Positions 1 to 7,346 of a stretch of DNA of 7,480 nt are shown here, one piece after another. The translations under genes were made by a program, and so were the position numbers. Numbering within the stretch: position 1 is the stretch's first letter; the number at the start of each line of letters is the position of its first letter. The notes below the pieces were generated by a model. The model was not told the DNA's origin. It did no database searches and saw nothing but the letters and a program-made list of their open reading frames with translations. Source of the stretch: Negativicutes bacterium (GTDB lineage Bacteria > Bacillota_C > Negativicutes > Sporomusales_B > JARLHX01). Where the stretch lies: the NCBI GenBank assembly GCA_031292035.1, contig JARLHX010000152.1:1-7480 (forward strand), in the 5' to 3' direction.

Positions 1-95
1 CAGTCAGTAGCTCCCGCCGGCTGCTCTTTTGGCTTCAGTGAGAGCCCAGTTGTCCGATCAAAAGATAATCCTGTCGTGTTCATGTTGCGCCCGGC

Positions 96-100
96 GGAAG
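96..100 (+). promoter_or_regulatory. Shine-Dalgarno-like site of the kinase gene
   Basis: GGAAG lies 7 bases before the ATG at 108. It is the best ribosome-binding match of the three operon genes and supports this start. The protein then begins directly with the first beta strand of a receiver domain, which also supports it. The rest of 1-95 shows no gene. A GATAAT at 64-69 resembles a -10 box but has no -35 partner at normal spacing. Confidence 0.5.
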
Positions 101-107
101 CGAGTCA

Positions 108-2939
108 ATGGAAAGAATTCTGGTTATTGAAGATGACAGTGCGACGCGGACTGCCGTCCTGGCTGCGTTACGCCGGAGTGGTTATGAAGTTGTTGGCGCT
201 GAACAGGGTGCGATTGGGTTGAACCTGGCGTTTACCCGGCCGCCGAATTTGATTTTGAGTGACGTCGCCATGCCGGTTCGAGACGGCTTTGACGTTCTTC
301 GGGAATTGCGCGCCCGGCATGAAACCATGGCGATTCCCGTGATCCTGATGACCGGACGGCCTGATAAAGCCGACAGCCGGACGAGCATGGATCGAGGGGC
401 AGACGACTATCTTCAGAAACCATTCAGCATGGAACAGTTGCTGATAACAGTCCGGGCCCGCCTTAACCGACAAGATAACATTGCCCACGCACTCAATGTC
501 CAAAGCCACGTTGAACGCGTAAGCACGAGGGAGAAATTGCAGTTGCAGACAACGGCTCTCGAAGCGGCGGCCAGTGGCATTGTCATTACGGATCGTCGGG
601 GAGAAGTCCTCTGGATCAATCCCTCTTTTACCAATCTGACGGGCTATTCGGCCCCGGACGTTATCGGCAAAAACCTGCGGCTCCTGAAATCCGGCCGACA
701 GCCCACGGCATTTTACGCCAATCTGTGGGAAACCATCCTGGCCGGCAAGGTATGGCATGGCGAGCTGATCAACAAACGCAAGGATGGCGCCTTTTACGAT
801 GAGGAAATGACCATCACGCCGGTTCGAAACAAGAACGGAGAGATCCATAATTTCATCGCCATCAAGCAGGACGTGTCCCAGCGCAAAGGGGTTGAGCAAG
901 CATTGGCCCACGAACGTGACCTGCTCCAGGCGTTGATGGACAACCTTCCCGATCATATCTATTTCAAAGATGTCAACAGCCGGTTTACCCGGATCAACCG
1001 GGCGCAGGCCCGGCACCTGGGATTGGAGAATCCGGCCGAGGCGGTTGGCAAGACCGATGCGGACTTCTTCCCGATGCATATGGCACGACAGAAGTTGGTG
1101 GACGAGCGGCGAATGCTTGTGACCGGTGAGGCAATTGTGGGTTTGGTGGAGAAATCCGAGGGGCCAGCCGGTACGCAATGGGTTTCATCAACCAAGGTCC
1201 CCTTGCACACACCGGACGGCCAGATTACGGGTCTGGTCGGCATTTCCCACGACATCACCAAACGCCAGCAGGTGGAAGAGGAATCGCAACGCAAAACCGC
1301 ATTTCTTGAGGCGCAGATGAACTCATCCATTGACGGAATTCTGGTGGTGGATGAGCAAAACCGAATAACGCTGCGAAACCAGCGACTGACCAAGATTTTT
1401 AAAATTCCGCGGGCGCTGATCGAGGGGCAAAATGATGGAGGCATGCTCGACTGGATAACGCAGGCGATGAAGAATCCGGAACGTTTCCTCGAAAAGGTTC
1501 ATAATCTATCCGCCCATCCCGGTCAAATCAGCCGGGACGAAATTGAATTGAAAGATGGGACGGTGCTTGACCGGTATTCCGCGCCGATGATCGGAAAAGG
1601 CGAGAAGTGTTTCGGCCAGATTTGGACTTTTCGGGACATCACCGAACGCAGGCAGGCGGAAGCGGAGTTGCAGTGGAAGACGGCCTTCTTGGAAGCCCAG
1701 GTGAATTCTTCGATTGATGGGGTTCTGGTCGTGGATGACAATGGAATGAAAATTCTACAGAACCAGCGGATGGCCGACCTGTTTAAGATCCCCAAGCACC
1801 TGGCCGACGACAGTGCGGCGACAACCCAGCGCCAATGGCTTGCCGATCAAACGAAAAATCCAGCGGAGTTCTTGAAGATGGTGCATGATCTTTATGCCCA
1901 ACCGACCAGGGTGAGCCGCGAAGAATTGGAGTTGAAGGACGGCACAACGCTGGACCTGTACTCGTCGTCGGTCGTTGGAACGGAAGGAAAATACTACGGA
2001 CGGATCTGGATATTCCGTGACATCACTGAGCGCAAACGGGCCGAATTGGTGCGCCAGATGATGGAAGTACAACTGCGTCAGTCGCAAAAACTCGAATCGG
2101 TTGGCCAGCTGGCGGCGGGTATCGCCCATGAAATCAACACGCCCACTCAATACGTGGGTGACAACACCCGATTTATCAAGGATTCATTCACAACCATCAT
2201 CAAGGTTGTCAAATCGTATGAGGAACTTTTGGCGGCCGCCAAAGCCAACACCGTGACGCCGGAATTATTGGCTGGCGTGGAAGAAACGCTGGCGAACAGC
2301 GACCTGAATTATCTCTTTACGCAGATCCCCCAGGCCATTGAGGAGACCCTGGAGGGCGTGGAGCGGGTCAGCAAAATTGTCCGGGCGATGAAGGAGTTTT
2401 CCCATCCCGGCGGTCGGGAAAAGACCCCGGCTGACCTGAATCGGGCGATTGAAAGCACCATCACCGTGGCCCGCAATGAATGGAAATACGTTGCCGACTT
2501 GAAACTGGACCTCGAAGCGGACCTGCCTTATGTGCCTTGCTTTCTGGGCGAATTCAACCAGGCGATTCTGAACCTGATAGTCAATGCGGCGCACGCCATT
2601 GGTGACGTGATCAAGAAGGATTCGGGGGCAAAGGGATTGATCACTGTGCAAACACGGCGGGCCGGCGATTACATCGAGGTGCGCGTGAGTGATACGGGCA
2701 CCGGTATTCCGGAGGCAGCCCGTCCGAAAATCTTCGAGCCGTTCTTTACGACGAAGGCGGTCGGCAAAGGTACGGGCCAGGGATTGGCCATGATCTATGG
2801 CAGCGTGGTCAATCGCCACGGCGGTACCGTGACTTTTGAAACTACGGTGAACAAAGGCACGACCTTCATCATCCGGCTGCCGTTAAATGCCAAACTTGAA
2901 GAGGCCGCCACGACCGTGCCGGAGCAGGCCGCCGCATGA
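108..2939 (+). CDS. REC-PAS(x4) sensor histidine kinase
   Basis: This is a cytosolic multidomain histidine kinase with no membrane segment or signal peptide visible. Domain order: an N-terminal receiver (about 1-120; acidic pair E8/D9/D10, phospho-acceptor D52, T82, K104); PAS1 with PAC (about 150-262, of the kind that reads LKSGRQ, often a haem- or flavin-type redox PAS, though no cofactor residue can be assigned); PAS2 (about 268-385, DNLPD..YFKD type); PAS3 and PAS4 (about 397-524 and 525-652), which are a tandem duplicate; a HisKA-like dimerisation region with H-box [11 protein letters not shown] and phospho-accepting H674; and a HATPase domain with N-box N826, G1 box DTGTG at 862-866 and G2 box GKGTGQGL at 886-893. 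The HEINTPTQY box, the long spacer to the ATPase domain and GTGQGL instead of GTGLGL are typical, as I recall, of one kinase subfamily rather than signs of decay. The receiver sits at the front and none follows the kinase, so phosphate probably passes to the receivers encoded by the next two genes. The stop overlaps the next start by ATGA. The stimulus is unknown. Confidence 0.93.
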   Translation: MERILVIEDDSATRTAVLAALRRSGYEVVGAEQGAIGLNLAFTRPPNLILSDVAMPVRDGFDVLRELRARHETMAIPVILMTGRPDKADSRTSMDRGADDYLQKPFSMEQLLITVRARLNRQDNIAHALNVQSHVERVSTREKLQLQTTALEAAASGIVITDRRGEVLWINPSFTNLTGYSAPDVIGKNLRLLKSGRQPTAFYANLWETILAGKVWHGELINKRKDGAFYDEEMTITPVRNKNGEIHNFIAIKQDVSQRKGVEQALAHERDLLQALMDNLPDHIYFKDVNSRFTRINRAQARHLGLENPAEAVGKTDADFFPMHMARQKLVDERRMLVTGEAIVGLVEKSEGPAGTQWVSSTKVPLHTPDGQITGLVGISHDITKRQQVEEESQRKTAFLEAQMNSSIDGILVVDEQNRITLRNQRLTKIFKIPRALIEGQNDGGMLDWITQAMKNPERFLEKVHNLSAHPGQISRDEIELKDGTVLDRYSAPMIGKGEKCFGQIWTFRDITERRQAEAELQWKTAFLEAQVNSSIDGVLVVDDNGMKILQNQRMADLFKIPKHLADDSAATTQRQWLADQTKNPAEFLKMVHDLYAQPTRVSREELELKDGTTLDLYSSSVVGTEGKYYGRIWIFRDITERKRAELVRQMMEVQLRQSQKLESVGQLAAGIAHEINTPTQYVGDNTRFIKDSFTTIIKVVKSYEELLAAAKANTVTPELLAGVEETLANSDLNYLFTQIPQAIEETLEGVERVSKIVRAMKEFSHPGGREKTPADLNRAIESTITVARNEWKYVADLKLDLEADLPYVPCFLGEFNQAILNLIVNAAHAIGDVIKKDSGAKGLITVQTRRAGDYIEVRVSDTGTGIPEAARPKIFEPFFTTKAVGKGTGQGLAMIYGSVVNRHGGTVTFETTVNKGTTFIIRLPLNAKLEEAATTVPEQAAA
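1296..2063 (+). repeat. Intragenic tandem duplication encoding PAS3 and PAS4
   Basis: Two adjacent 384-base units (1296-1679 and 1680-2063) encode residues 397-524 and 525-652. Both begin TAFLEAQ, continue NSSIDG.LVVD, and share KNP..FL..VH.L, SR.E.ELKDGT.LD and FRDITER. The conserved TAFLEAQ and RDITER motifs are each exactly 128 residues apart between copies, so there is no net insertion or deletion. The amino-acid match is clear but the DNA has diverged, so the duplication is old and both copies have been kept in frame. Confidence 0.85.
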
Positions 2940-4162
2940 AAACACTTTTGTTTGTGGATGACGAACCGAGGATCTTGCAGGGATTACAACGTCAGTTGCA
3001 CCCCATGCGTTTGGAATGGGACATGACTTTTGTCGCCAGCGGAGATCAAGCCCTCGATTTTCTGGCTCTGCACCCGGCCGACATAGTCGTTTCGGACATG
3101 ATGATGCCCGGAATGGACGGCTCGCAACTGCTTACCGAGGTGGCAAGACGCCATCCGCAATCGGTCCGCATAATATTGTCGGGACAGGCCGAACGGGAAG
3201 CGGTGCTGCGGTTGGTGGGGCCAGCCCACCAATATCTATCCAAACCGTGCGACGCCGATGAATTGCGCCGGGCCATCACCCAGGCATTTGCCCTCCGGGA
3301 CCTGCTCGGCAACGAACGGTTGAAACAATTGACGACCCGCATTGGCAATTTGCCCACGCTCCCGTCACTTCATAAGCGGTTAACGGAAGAACTTCGGAAA
3401 GACTCGCCCTCCATGGAGCGGATCGGCCAAATTATCTCCCACGATCTTGGCATGACGGCGAAGATATTGCAGTTGGTCAACTCGGCGTTTTTCGGTTTGG
3501 GCCAGCCCATCAACAATCCGACCGAGGCTGCCGTTTACCTGGGCTTGGCAACTCTCCGCTCGCTGGTTCTTTCGGTGGGAATATTCGCGCAATACGGTCA
3601 GGAGTCTTGCCCCCACTTCTCACTTGAGGTTCTCGCCCGTCATTCCTGGGAAACCGCTGTCATCGCACGATCCATTTCACAAATGCAGCAGCAGGAGACC
3701 AAGCTGGTTGACCACTGTTTCTTGGCCGGGTTGCTGCATGACGTGGGACAACTGATCCTTGCCTTCGGATTGCAGGACGAATATACGCAGGTCAGCGCCA
3801 AAGCCAAACGTGACAGCGTGCCAATCTGGCAAGTCGAACAGGAATTTTTTGGTGCGACCCATGCGGACGTCGGGGCCTATCTGCTGGCGCTTTGGGGCTT
3901 GTCGAATCCGGTCATTGAAGCCGTCGCCCAACATCATCACCCGGACCGCTGTGCGGGATCCGATTTTTCTCCAGTGGTTGCGGTTCACGTCGCCGATGTT
4001 TTTGCCCACCAGTTTTCTGTCACCGAGACTGAGGCGCCACCACCGCAGTTGAACACTTCGCATCTGACCCGCATCGGTCTTGGTGGAAGAACTGAAGTTT
4101 GGCGGGACAAATGCCGGCAAAACATCGATCACGAAGCACGCCTGAAGACTCAAGAACTATGA
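2936..4162 (+). CDS. Response regulator with HDOD output domain
   Basis: The 408-residue protein opens with a complete receiver domain (acidic pair D8/D9, phospho-acceptor D54, S82, K103 followed by PC). After a short linker comes an HDOD domain (about 133-330), recognisable from IGNLPTLP, the ISHDLGMTAKILQLVNSAFFG stretch, and LLHDVGQ with H268/D269. HDOD domains are HD-superfamily relatives used as signalling and scaffolding modules; most have no shown hydrolase activity, and an HD pair at this position is common in the family. The C-terminal part (about 330-408) is poorly conserved in appearance. The ATG at 2936 overlaps the kinase stop as ATGA, implying translational coupling; a GGAG lies at 2921-2924. 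It is a likely phosphotransfer target of the upstream kinase. Its output target cannot be read from the sequence. Confidence 0.93.
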   Translation: MKTLLFVDDEPRILQGLQRQLHPMRLEWDMTFVASGDQALDFLALHPADIVVSDMMMPGMDGSQLLTEVARRHPQSVRIILSGQAEREAVLRLVGPAHQYLSKPCDADELRRAITQAFALRDLLGNERLKQLTTRIGNLPTLPSLHKRLTEELRKDSPSMERIGQIISHDLGMTAKILQLVNSAFFGLGQPINNPTEAAVYLGLATLRSLVLSVGIFAQYGQESCPHFSLEVLARHSWETAVIARSISQMQQQETKLVDHCFLAGLLHDVGQLILAFGLQDEYTQVSAKAKRDSVPIWQVEQEFFGATHADVGAYLLALWGLSNPVIEAVAQHHHPDRCAGSDFSPVVAVHVADVFAHQFSVTETEAPPPQLNTSHLTRIGLGGRTEVWRDKCRQNIDHEARLKTQEL

Positions 4163-5328
4163 ATGACAAAATCCTATTTGTTGACGACGATCCCAGCCTC
4201 TTATCGGCGGTCGAACGCCGATTGCGACTGCGGTTCAAAATCGCAACCGCTACTGGTGGTGTGGCTGGACTGGCCAAAATGGCCAGCGACGGACCGTTTG
4301 CCATTATTGTGGCCGATATGCAGATGCCGGGAATGAACGGCGTGCAATTGCTGTCCGAGGTTCAAAAACGATTTCCTGACACGGTCCGTCTGATGCTTAC
4401 AGGCAATGCCGACCAGGGCACCGCCGCTGAGGCGGTCAATGCGGGCCATGTTTTCGAGTTCCTGACCAAGCCGTGTCCAACGGAAACGCTCACTTTGGCC
4501 CTGCAAACAGGTCTCCGGCACCACCACTTGATCACCGCCGAACGGGAGTTGCTCGAAAGAACCCTTAATGGCAGTGTCAAGGTTCTTGCCGACATCCTCT
4601 CGCTTGCAGACCCGCTCGCATTTGGGCGGGGAGAGAGCCTCAGGGACTATATGCGCGCCTTTGTCAAATCTGCCAGCTTGGCAAATTCGTGGGAGTTGGA
4701 GATTGCTGCCATGCTTTCCCAAATCGGATTGGTCACCATCCCGCCTGCCGTCATTGAGAAGTTTCGCGCCGGCCAGAAATTAACGCCGTTGGAACATGAA
4801 GTGCTTGACTTGACTCCCAAGGCTGGTGCTGACCTGCTGGCCAATATTCCCCGCTTGGAATCCGTCGGACGAATCGTGCTGTATCAGCGAAAACACTATG
4901 ATGGCTCCGGCTTTCCTTCCAATGCCGTCCGCGGCGAGGAGATTCCCATGGGCGCCAGGATTCTCAAAGTCCTGATTGATTTGCTCGAACTTGAAGCGCA
5001 GAGAATACCTAAAGACACTGCGCTGTCCCTCATGCAAAAACGCCTGGGCTGGTATGATCCCCGGGTGCTCGACACCACCTTCGCCTGTTTCGAAATTTAT
5101 TTGCCAGACACGTCGATTAAGAGCCTGGGCCGGACGGTTGCGGTCAGGGACCTTCGGGTGGGCGATGTAGTGCTATCGGATATTCAGACCGAGAGCGGGA
5201 AGGTGCTGGTCCTGGCTCGAAGCCGCCTCACTCCTGTGCTGCTGATGAGGCTCGGCAACTTCGCCAGATTCAGTCCCATCCGGGAGCCGATCTACATAGA
5301 ACCTGACGCGTCGGCTACCGCAGTTTGA
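4159..5328 (+). CDS. Response regulator with degenerate HD-GYP-like domain
   Basis: I place the start at the ATG at 4159, not the in-frame ATG at 4099. It gives the same 4-base ATGA overlap with the previous gene, and the receiver begins at once (MNDKILFVDDD). The product is 389 residues. The receiver is intact: D9-D11, acceptor D53, T81, K104 followed by PC. The middle part (about 135-290) has the fold signature of HD-GYP phosphodiesterases (IPP..IEKF, LTP.E, YDGSGFP, GEEIP.GARIL), but metal ligands are lost. The HD pair is S187-Q188, the HHE motif reads Q243-R244-K245, GYP reads GFP, and the Asp expected after the ARIL segment is Ile. It is therefore unlikely to hydrolyse cyclic-di-GMP by the known mechanism. 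A C-terminal beta-rich tail (about 330-380, VRDLRVGDVVLSDIQ) resembles the small domain that often ends such proteins. It is probably co-transcribed with, and phosphorylated by, the kinase of this operon. Confidence 0.9.
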   Translation: MNDKILFVDDDPSLLSAVERRLRLRFKIATATGGVAGLAKMASDGPFAIIVADMQMPGMNGVQLLSEVQKRFPDTVRLMLTGNADQGTAAEAVNAGHVFEFLTKPCPTETLTLALQTGLRHHHLITAERELLERTLNGSVKVLADILSLADPLAFGRGESLRDYMRAFVKSASLANSWELEIAAMLSQIGLVTIPPAVIEKFRAGQKLTPLEHEVLDLTPKAGADLLANIPRLESVGRIVLYQRKHYDGSGFPSNAVRGEEIPMGARILKVLIDLLELEAQRIPKDTALSLMQKRLGWYDPRVLDTTFACFEIYLPDTSIKSLGRTVAVRDLRVGDVVLSDIQTESGKVLVLARSRLTPVLLMRLGNFARFSPIREPIYIEPDASATAV

Positions 5329-5563
5329 CTGTTAGATTATGGGAACGATTACCTGTACCGAAAAACAACGCGTCTTGAATCAGCCAACCGCATTAGAAAG
5401 CAAAGCGAGAGGATTTGCGGCCTATTTCAAGAGGATTGTGAAAACACCCCTGACTTTACGTCGGCAATGATGTCAGCACGCTTTCATCTTCTCAAGGAAA
5501 GCACTCGTTTCTTCAATGGAGGCAGCCACTGGTCCCACCACCAAACCCAACACGGCCCCCCAG
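5329..5563. other. Spacer after the signalling operon, no gene seen
   Basis: I find no convincing gene, tRNA or strong hairpin-plus-T terminator here. The last 60 bases or so (from about 5500) read in one frame into the transposase remnant that follows and may be its badly decayed N-terminal part, but I could not match them with confidence. The signalling operon (+) and the defence pair (-) converge on this region. Confidence 0.5.
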
Positions 5564-5860
5564 GAAAATGCCCGGCTGCTCCAAAAGATTGTCCGGATCC
5601 ATCAGACCAGCCGCCAGACCTAAAGCAGCCCACGCATTCAACAGGTGTTGAGCCAGGCGGGCTGCGTGCTCACGACCGCCATCGCATCGCTGGTTTAATG
5701 CGGCAGCAAGGCCTCTGCGGCCATGTCAAAGGCCGCTTTCGGGTCTGCACCACCGACAACCGCCACGACCAGCCCATTGCCCCCAACCGGCTGCCGGAAC
5801 CGTCCCCTCCCAGTACCCCCAACCAAATCTGGCGGGGCGACATCACCAACGCGCCCATCT
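5564..5860 (+). pseudogene. IS3-family transposase OrfB remnant
   Basis: Two frames together give the front part of an IS3-family OrfB. From 5564 the frame reads ENARLLQKIVRIHQTSRQT, hits a stop TAA at 5621-5623, and continues SSPRIQQVLSQAGCVL. At about 5665-5680 the reading must slip by one missing base into the frame that reads HDRHRIAGLMRQQGLCGHVK, then FRVCTTDNRHDQPIAPNRL and QIWRGDIT. These match the HTH_21 domain and the start of the integrase core of IS3-family OrfB proteins. The Asp of GDIT (codon 5839-5841) is the first of the DDE catalytic residues; the other two are missing because the homology ends about 10-20 bases later. The 158-codon open frame at 5467-5943 is a by-product of this remnant and not a gene. 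The stop, frameshift and truncation mean it is inactive. No terminal inverted repeat could be found. Confidence 0.8.
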
Positions 5861-5869
5861 ATTTAAGCG

Positions 5870-6679
5870 CTAACAAATTGGCGGTAGAAGTCTCTGAATT
5901 CTTGTCACCGCCTCATCAATTCGTCCTTCCGATTCAAATTTGAAAACTTCAGCGATAATCCTCCTCGCTCTTTCAATCGCATGATTTTGGCGATTGTTGC
6001 TGCCGCTAAATTCTCCGATGAAGTCCCGAAATCGTCTCCAAAGCGTCGGCTTAAACAGTAGGGTTGGAACTGTCCAGTGGGTGACAACATGATTCTCCAA
6101 TTCAAATGAATCAAATGGGTATCTATTGCAGACGTTCCAATACTTTAACAGACGAATCAAAGGTTTAATGGTGTTGTAATTGCTTTTATTCTTTCCGGTA
6201 AGCGCCTTGTTAAATTCGTTCGGCGAAGTTGACGCCCAGTTTGAAAAGAGAGAGCCCTTCGTTGGAATTTGTATGCCGGAGAAAAAAGTTTCGATTGCGG
6301 GGACCATCTCAAACCTGACATGGCTCAACGAGAGAATTATGGTCGGATGAGACTGGAAAATCTCCGAAGTTCGGTAATATTTTTCGACAAAACGCTTGAG
6401 CCGGGCCAGGCAACTTTGCGGTCGTAGATTTGTGTCATCGAAAATCACCATGTAGTCAACATCCGAAAGCGGATCCATGCTCCGTGGTAACATGGTTCCA
6501 CGGGTGTAAGAGCCGAATACAAAATGAGACTTGATGCCAGAAACATTTGCCGTCACTTGGCCGAAGTGTGAGTCCAACCGCCCTTGCAGGAGCGACAATG
6601 ACTTGTCTATATTCACTTTTTCAAGCTCCCGAATCAGGCCGCTCGTCGCAAGCCGTCCAAGATAGCTGTTGGCGTTCAT
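5870..6679 (-). CDS. SMODS/CD-NTase-type nucleotidyltransferase (CBASS-like)
   Basis: The 269-residue protein belongs to the DNA polymerase beta-like nucleotidyltransferases of the SMODS/CD-NTase group, which make cyclic di-, trinucleotide or linear oligonucleotide signals in anti-phage defence. Visible signatures: VFGSYTRGTML with the G56-S57 nucleotide-binding motif; DVDYMVIF with metal ligands D73 and D75; and RFEMVPA, where E124 sits at the third carboxylate position (I recall Glu there in many relatives). The helical part follows with NKSNYNTIKPLIRLLKYWN and FELE. The C-terminal stretch RIDEAVTRIQRLLPP looks like a natural end, so the gene seems complete although the transposase remnant stops almost at its stop codon. 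The ATG at 6679 has no clear Shine-Dalgarno site. It lies 59 bases after the SLATT gene on the same strand, so co-transcription is likely. Which NTPs it uses and which product it makes cannot be told by eye. Confidence 0.87.
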   Translation of the reverse strand: MNANSYLGRLATSGLIRELEKVNIDKSLSLLQGRLDSHFGQVTANVSGIKSHFVFGSYTRGTMLPRSMDPLSDVDYMVIFDDTNLRPQSCLARLKRFVEKYYRTSEIFQSHPTIILSLSHVRFEMVPAIETFFSGIQIPTKGSLFSNWASTSPNEFNKALTGKNKSNYNTIKPLIRLLKYWNVCNRYPFDSFELENHVVTHWTVPTLLFKPTLWRRFRDFIGEFSGSNNRQNHAIERARRIIAEVFKFESEGRIDEAVTRIQRLLPPIC

Positions 6680-6694
6680 GTTTAATTCTGGTGC

Positions 6695-6708
6695 GGACTA
6701 ATTAGTCC
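6695..6708. repeat. 14-base perfect palindrome between the defence genes
   Basis: GGACTAATTAGTCC is a perfect 7+7 inverted repeat in the 59-base gap, starting 16 bases upstream of the nucleotidyltransferase ATG. It could be a dimeric protein operator or a small RNA hairpin that affects translation of the second gene. There is no experimental or homology support; the arms are short enough for chance. Confidence 0.4.
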
Positions 6709-6738
6709 ATTGTGGCAAGCGAATGTGTGCCAGGAAAA

Positions 6739-7284
6739 TCAAGCGATAGGTTTGTCCACTTGATAGTCTGCTTCGCCCGCCTCAATACCCTTTTTGGCGA
6801 TGACGTAGGCGAACCGCGGGATTGGCGGGCTTTTGCGATTCAGCTCGCTCTTTTCCTCTGCCAAATCTTTTAAGCGATTGGCAAGAACTTGATCAGAATC
6901 ATTTCCGCGACAATCAACCGTCCAAAAAATTCGGGCTTTGCTTTGAAGTGCGTCGAAATTGTTCCCCGCAATAAAATGGGAAGCAGATTTCTCATTTGGA
7001 TTCAAAAATGTCGAGAGCCCCGACAAAACAGCAACGCCGATTGAAATCCACCCTCTCGCCGTATTTCCTGAATCAAATTGTGAAAAGGCGGACGCCGCTG
7101 CCACCGCCGCCAAGAGTGTTGCTGGAAGTCCAAGATAAAAATGAAGCCTTCGCCAAAAGGCGGCAGCGGAAAAGTGGCTCTTTGAAGAATACAGGCTCGA
7201 TTCCTCAATTCGTTTTGCCTCTTTAATGACTTCCTCTTTCCGTTGGGAAATAATTACTTCACTGGTTGTAGCTTGTGGAGGCAT
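6739..7284 (-). CDS. SLATT-domain two-helix membrane effector
   Basis: The 181-residue protein matches the SLATT family (SMODS- and SLOG-associated two-TM effectors). It has a charged N-terminal helix (about 14-37), the RRLHFYLGLPATLLAAVAA segment entering membrane helix 1 (about 49-68), a short polar loop (SQFDSGN) and membrane helix 2 (about 76-95, IGVAVLSGLSTFL). The family-like NPNEKSASHF at the exit of helix 2 is followed by a soluble helical tail (about 103-181) with DCRGND and a charged LKDLAEEKSEL segment. There is no signal peptide. SLATT proteins are predicted to form pores or disrupt the inner membrane when their partner system senses invasion; here the partner would be the nucleotidyltransferase 59 bases downstream. 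I chose the ATG at 7284. The frame stays open to an ATG at 7443, but that extension reads antisense through the end of an insertion sequence and has no family likeness. No separate nucleotide-sensing domain is attached. Confidence 0.87.
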   Translation of the reverse strand: MPPQATTSEVIISQRKEEVIKEAKRIEESSLYSSKSHFSAAAFWRRLHFYLGLPATLLAAVAAASAFSQFDSGNTARGWISIGVAVLSGLSTFLNPNEKSASHFIAGNNFDALQSKARIFWTVDCRGNDSDQVLANRLKDLAEEKSELNRKSPPIPRFAYVIAKKGIEAGEADYQVDKPIA

Positions 7285-7346
7285 ATTAGTAGTAGCTTGG
7301 AAAATAATCTCCAAATATTTTCTCCCACTCGTCAAAGGCGGTATAG
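7285..7346. other. Short upstream region of the SLATT gene, cut by an IS end
   Basis: Only about 62 bases separate the SLATT start from the probable insertion-sequence end. On the - strand there is a TTGACG (7335-7330) resembling a -35 box, but no convincing -10 at 16-18 bases. A weak 5-base inverted repeat (TTGGA 7297-7301, TCCAA 7310-7314) lies upstream of the start. The native promoter may lie here or may have been displaced by the insertion. Confidence 0.3.

Noticed and set aside
50..69. TTGTCC and GATAAT as a sigma-70 promoter for the kinase operon
   Set aside because: The two boxes are only 8 bases apart, far short of the usual 16-18.
168..1178. 336-codon open frame on the - strand
   Set aside because: It lies wholly inside the kinase gene, whose receiver and PAS motifs are unmistakable, and its translation shows no recognisable domain.
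2265..2819. 184-codon - strand open frame
   Set aside because: It overlaps the kinase H-box to G2-box region completely and shows no domain of its own.
4099..4158. Earlier ATG start for the third signalling gene
   Set aside because: It would add 20 residues before the receiver and a 64-base overlap; the ATG at 4159 repeats the ATGA overlap of the previous junction.
5467..5943. 158-codon + strand open frame as a real gene
   Set aside because: Its middle is an IS3 OrfB relic, its front is in the wrong frame for that protein, and its end reads antisense into the nucleotidyltransferase gene.
6996..7226. 76-codon + strand open frame
   Set aside because: It lies opposite the well-supported SLATT gene and has no recognisable motif.
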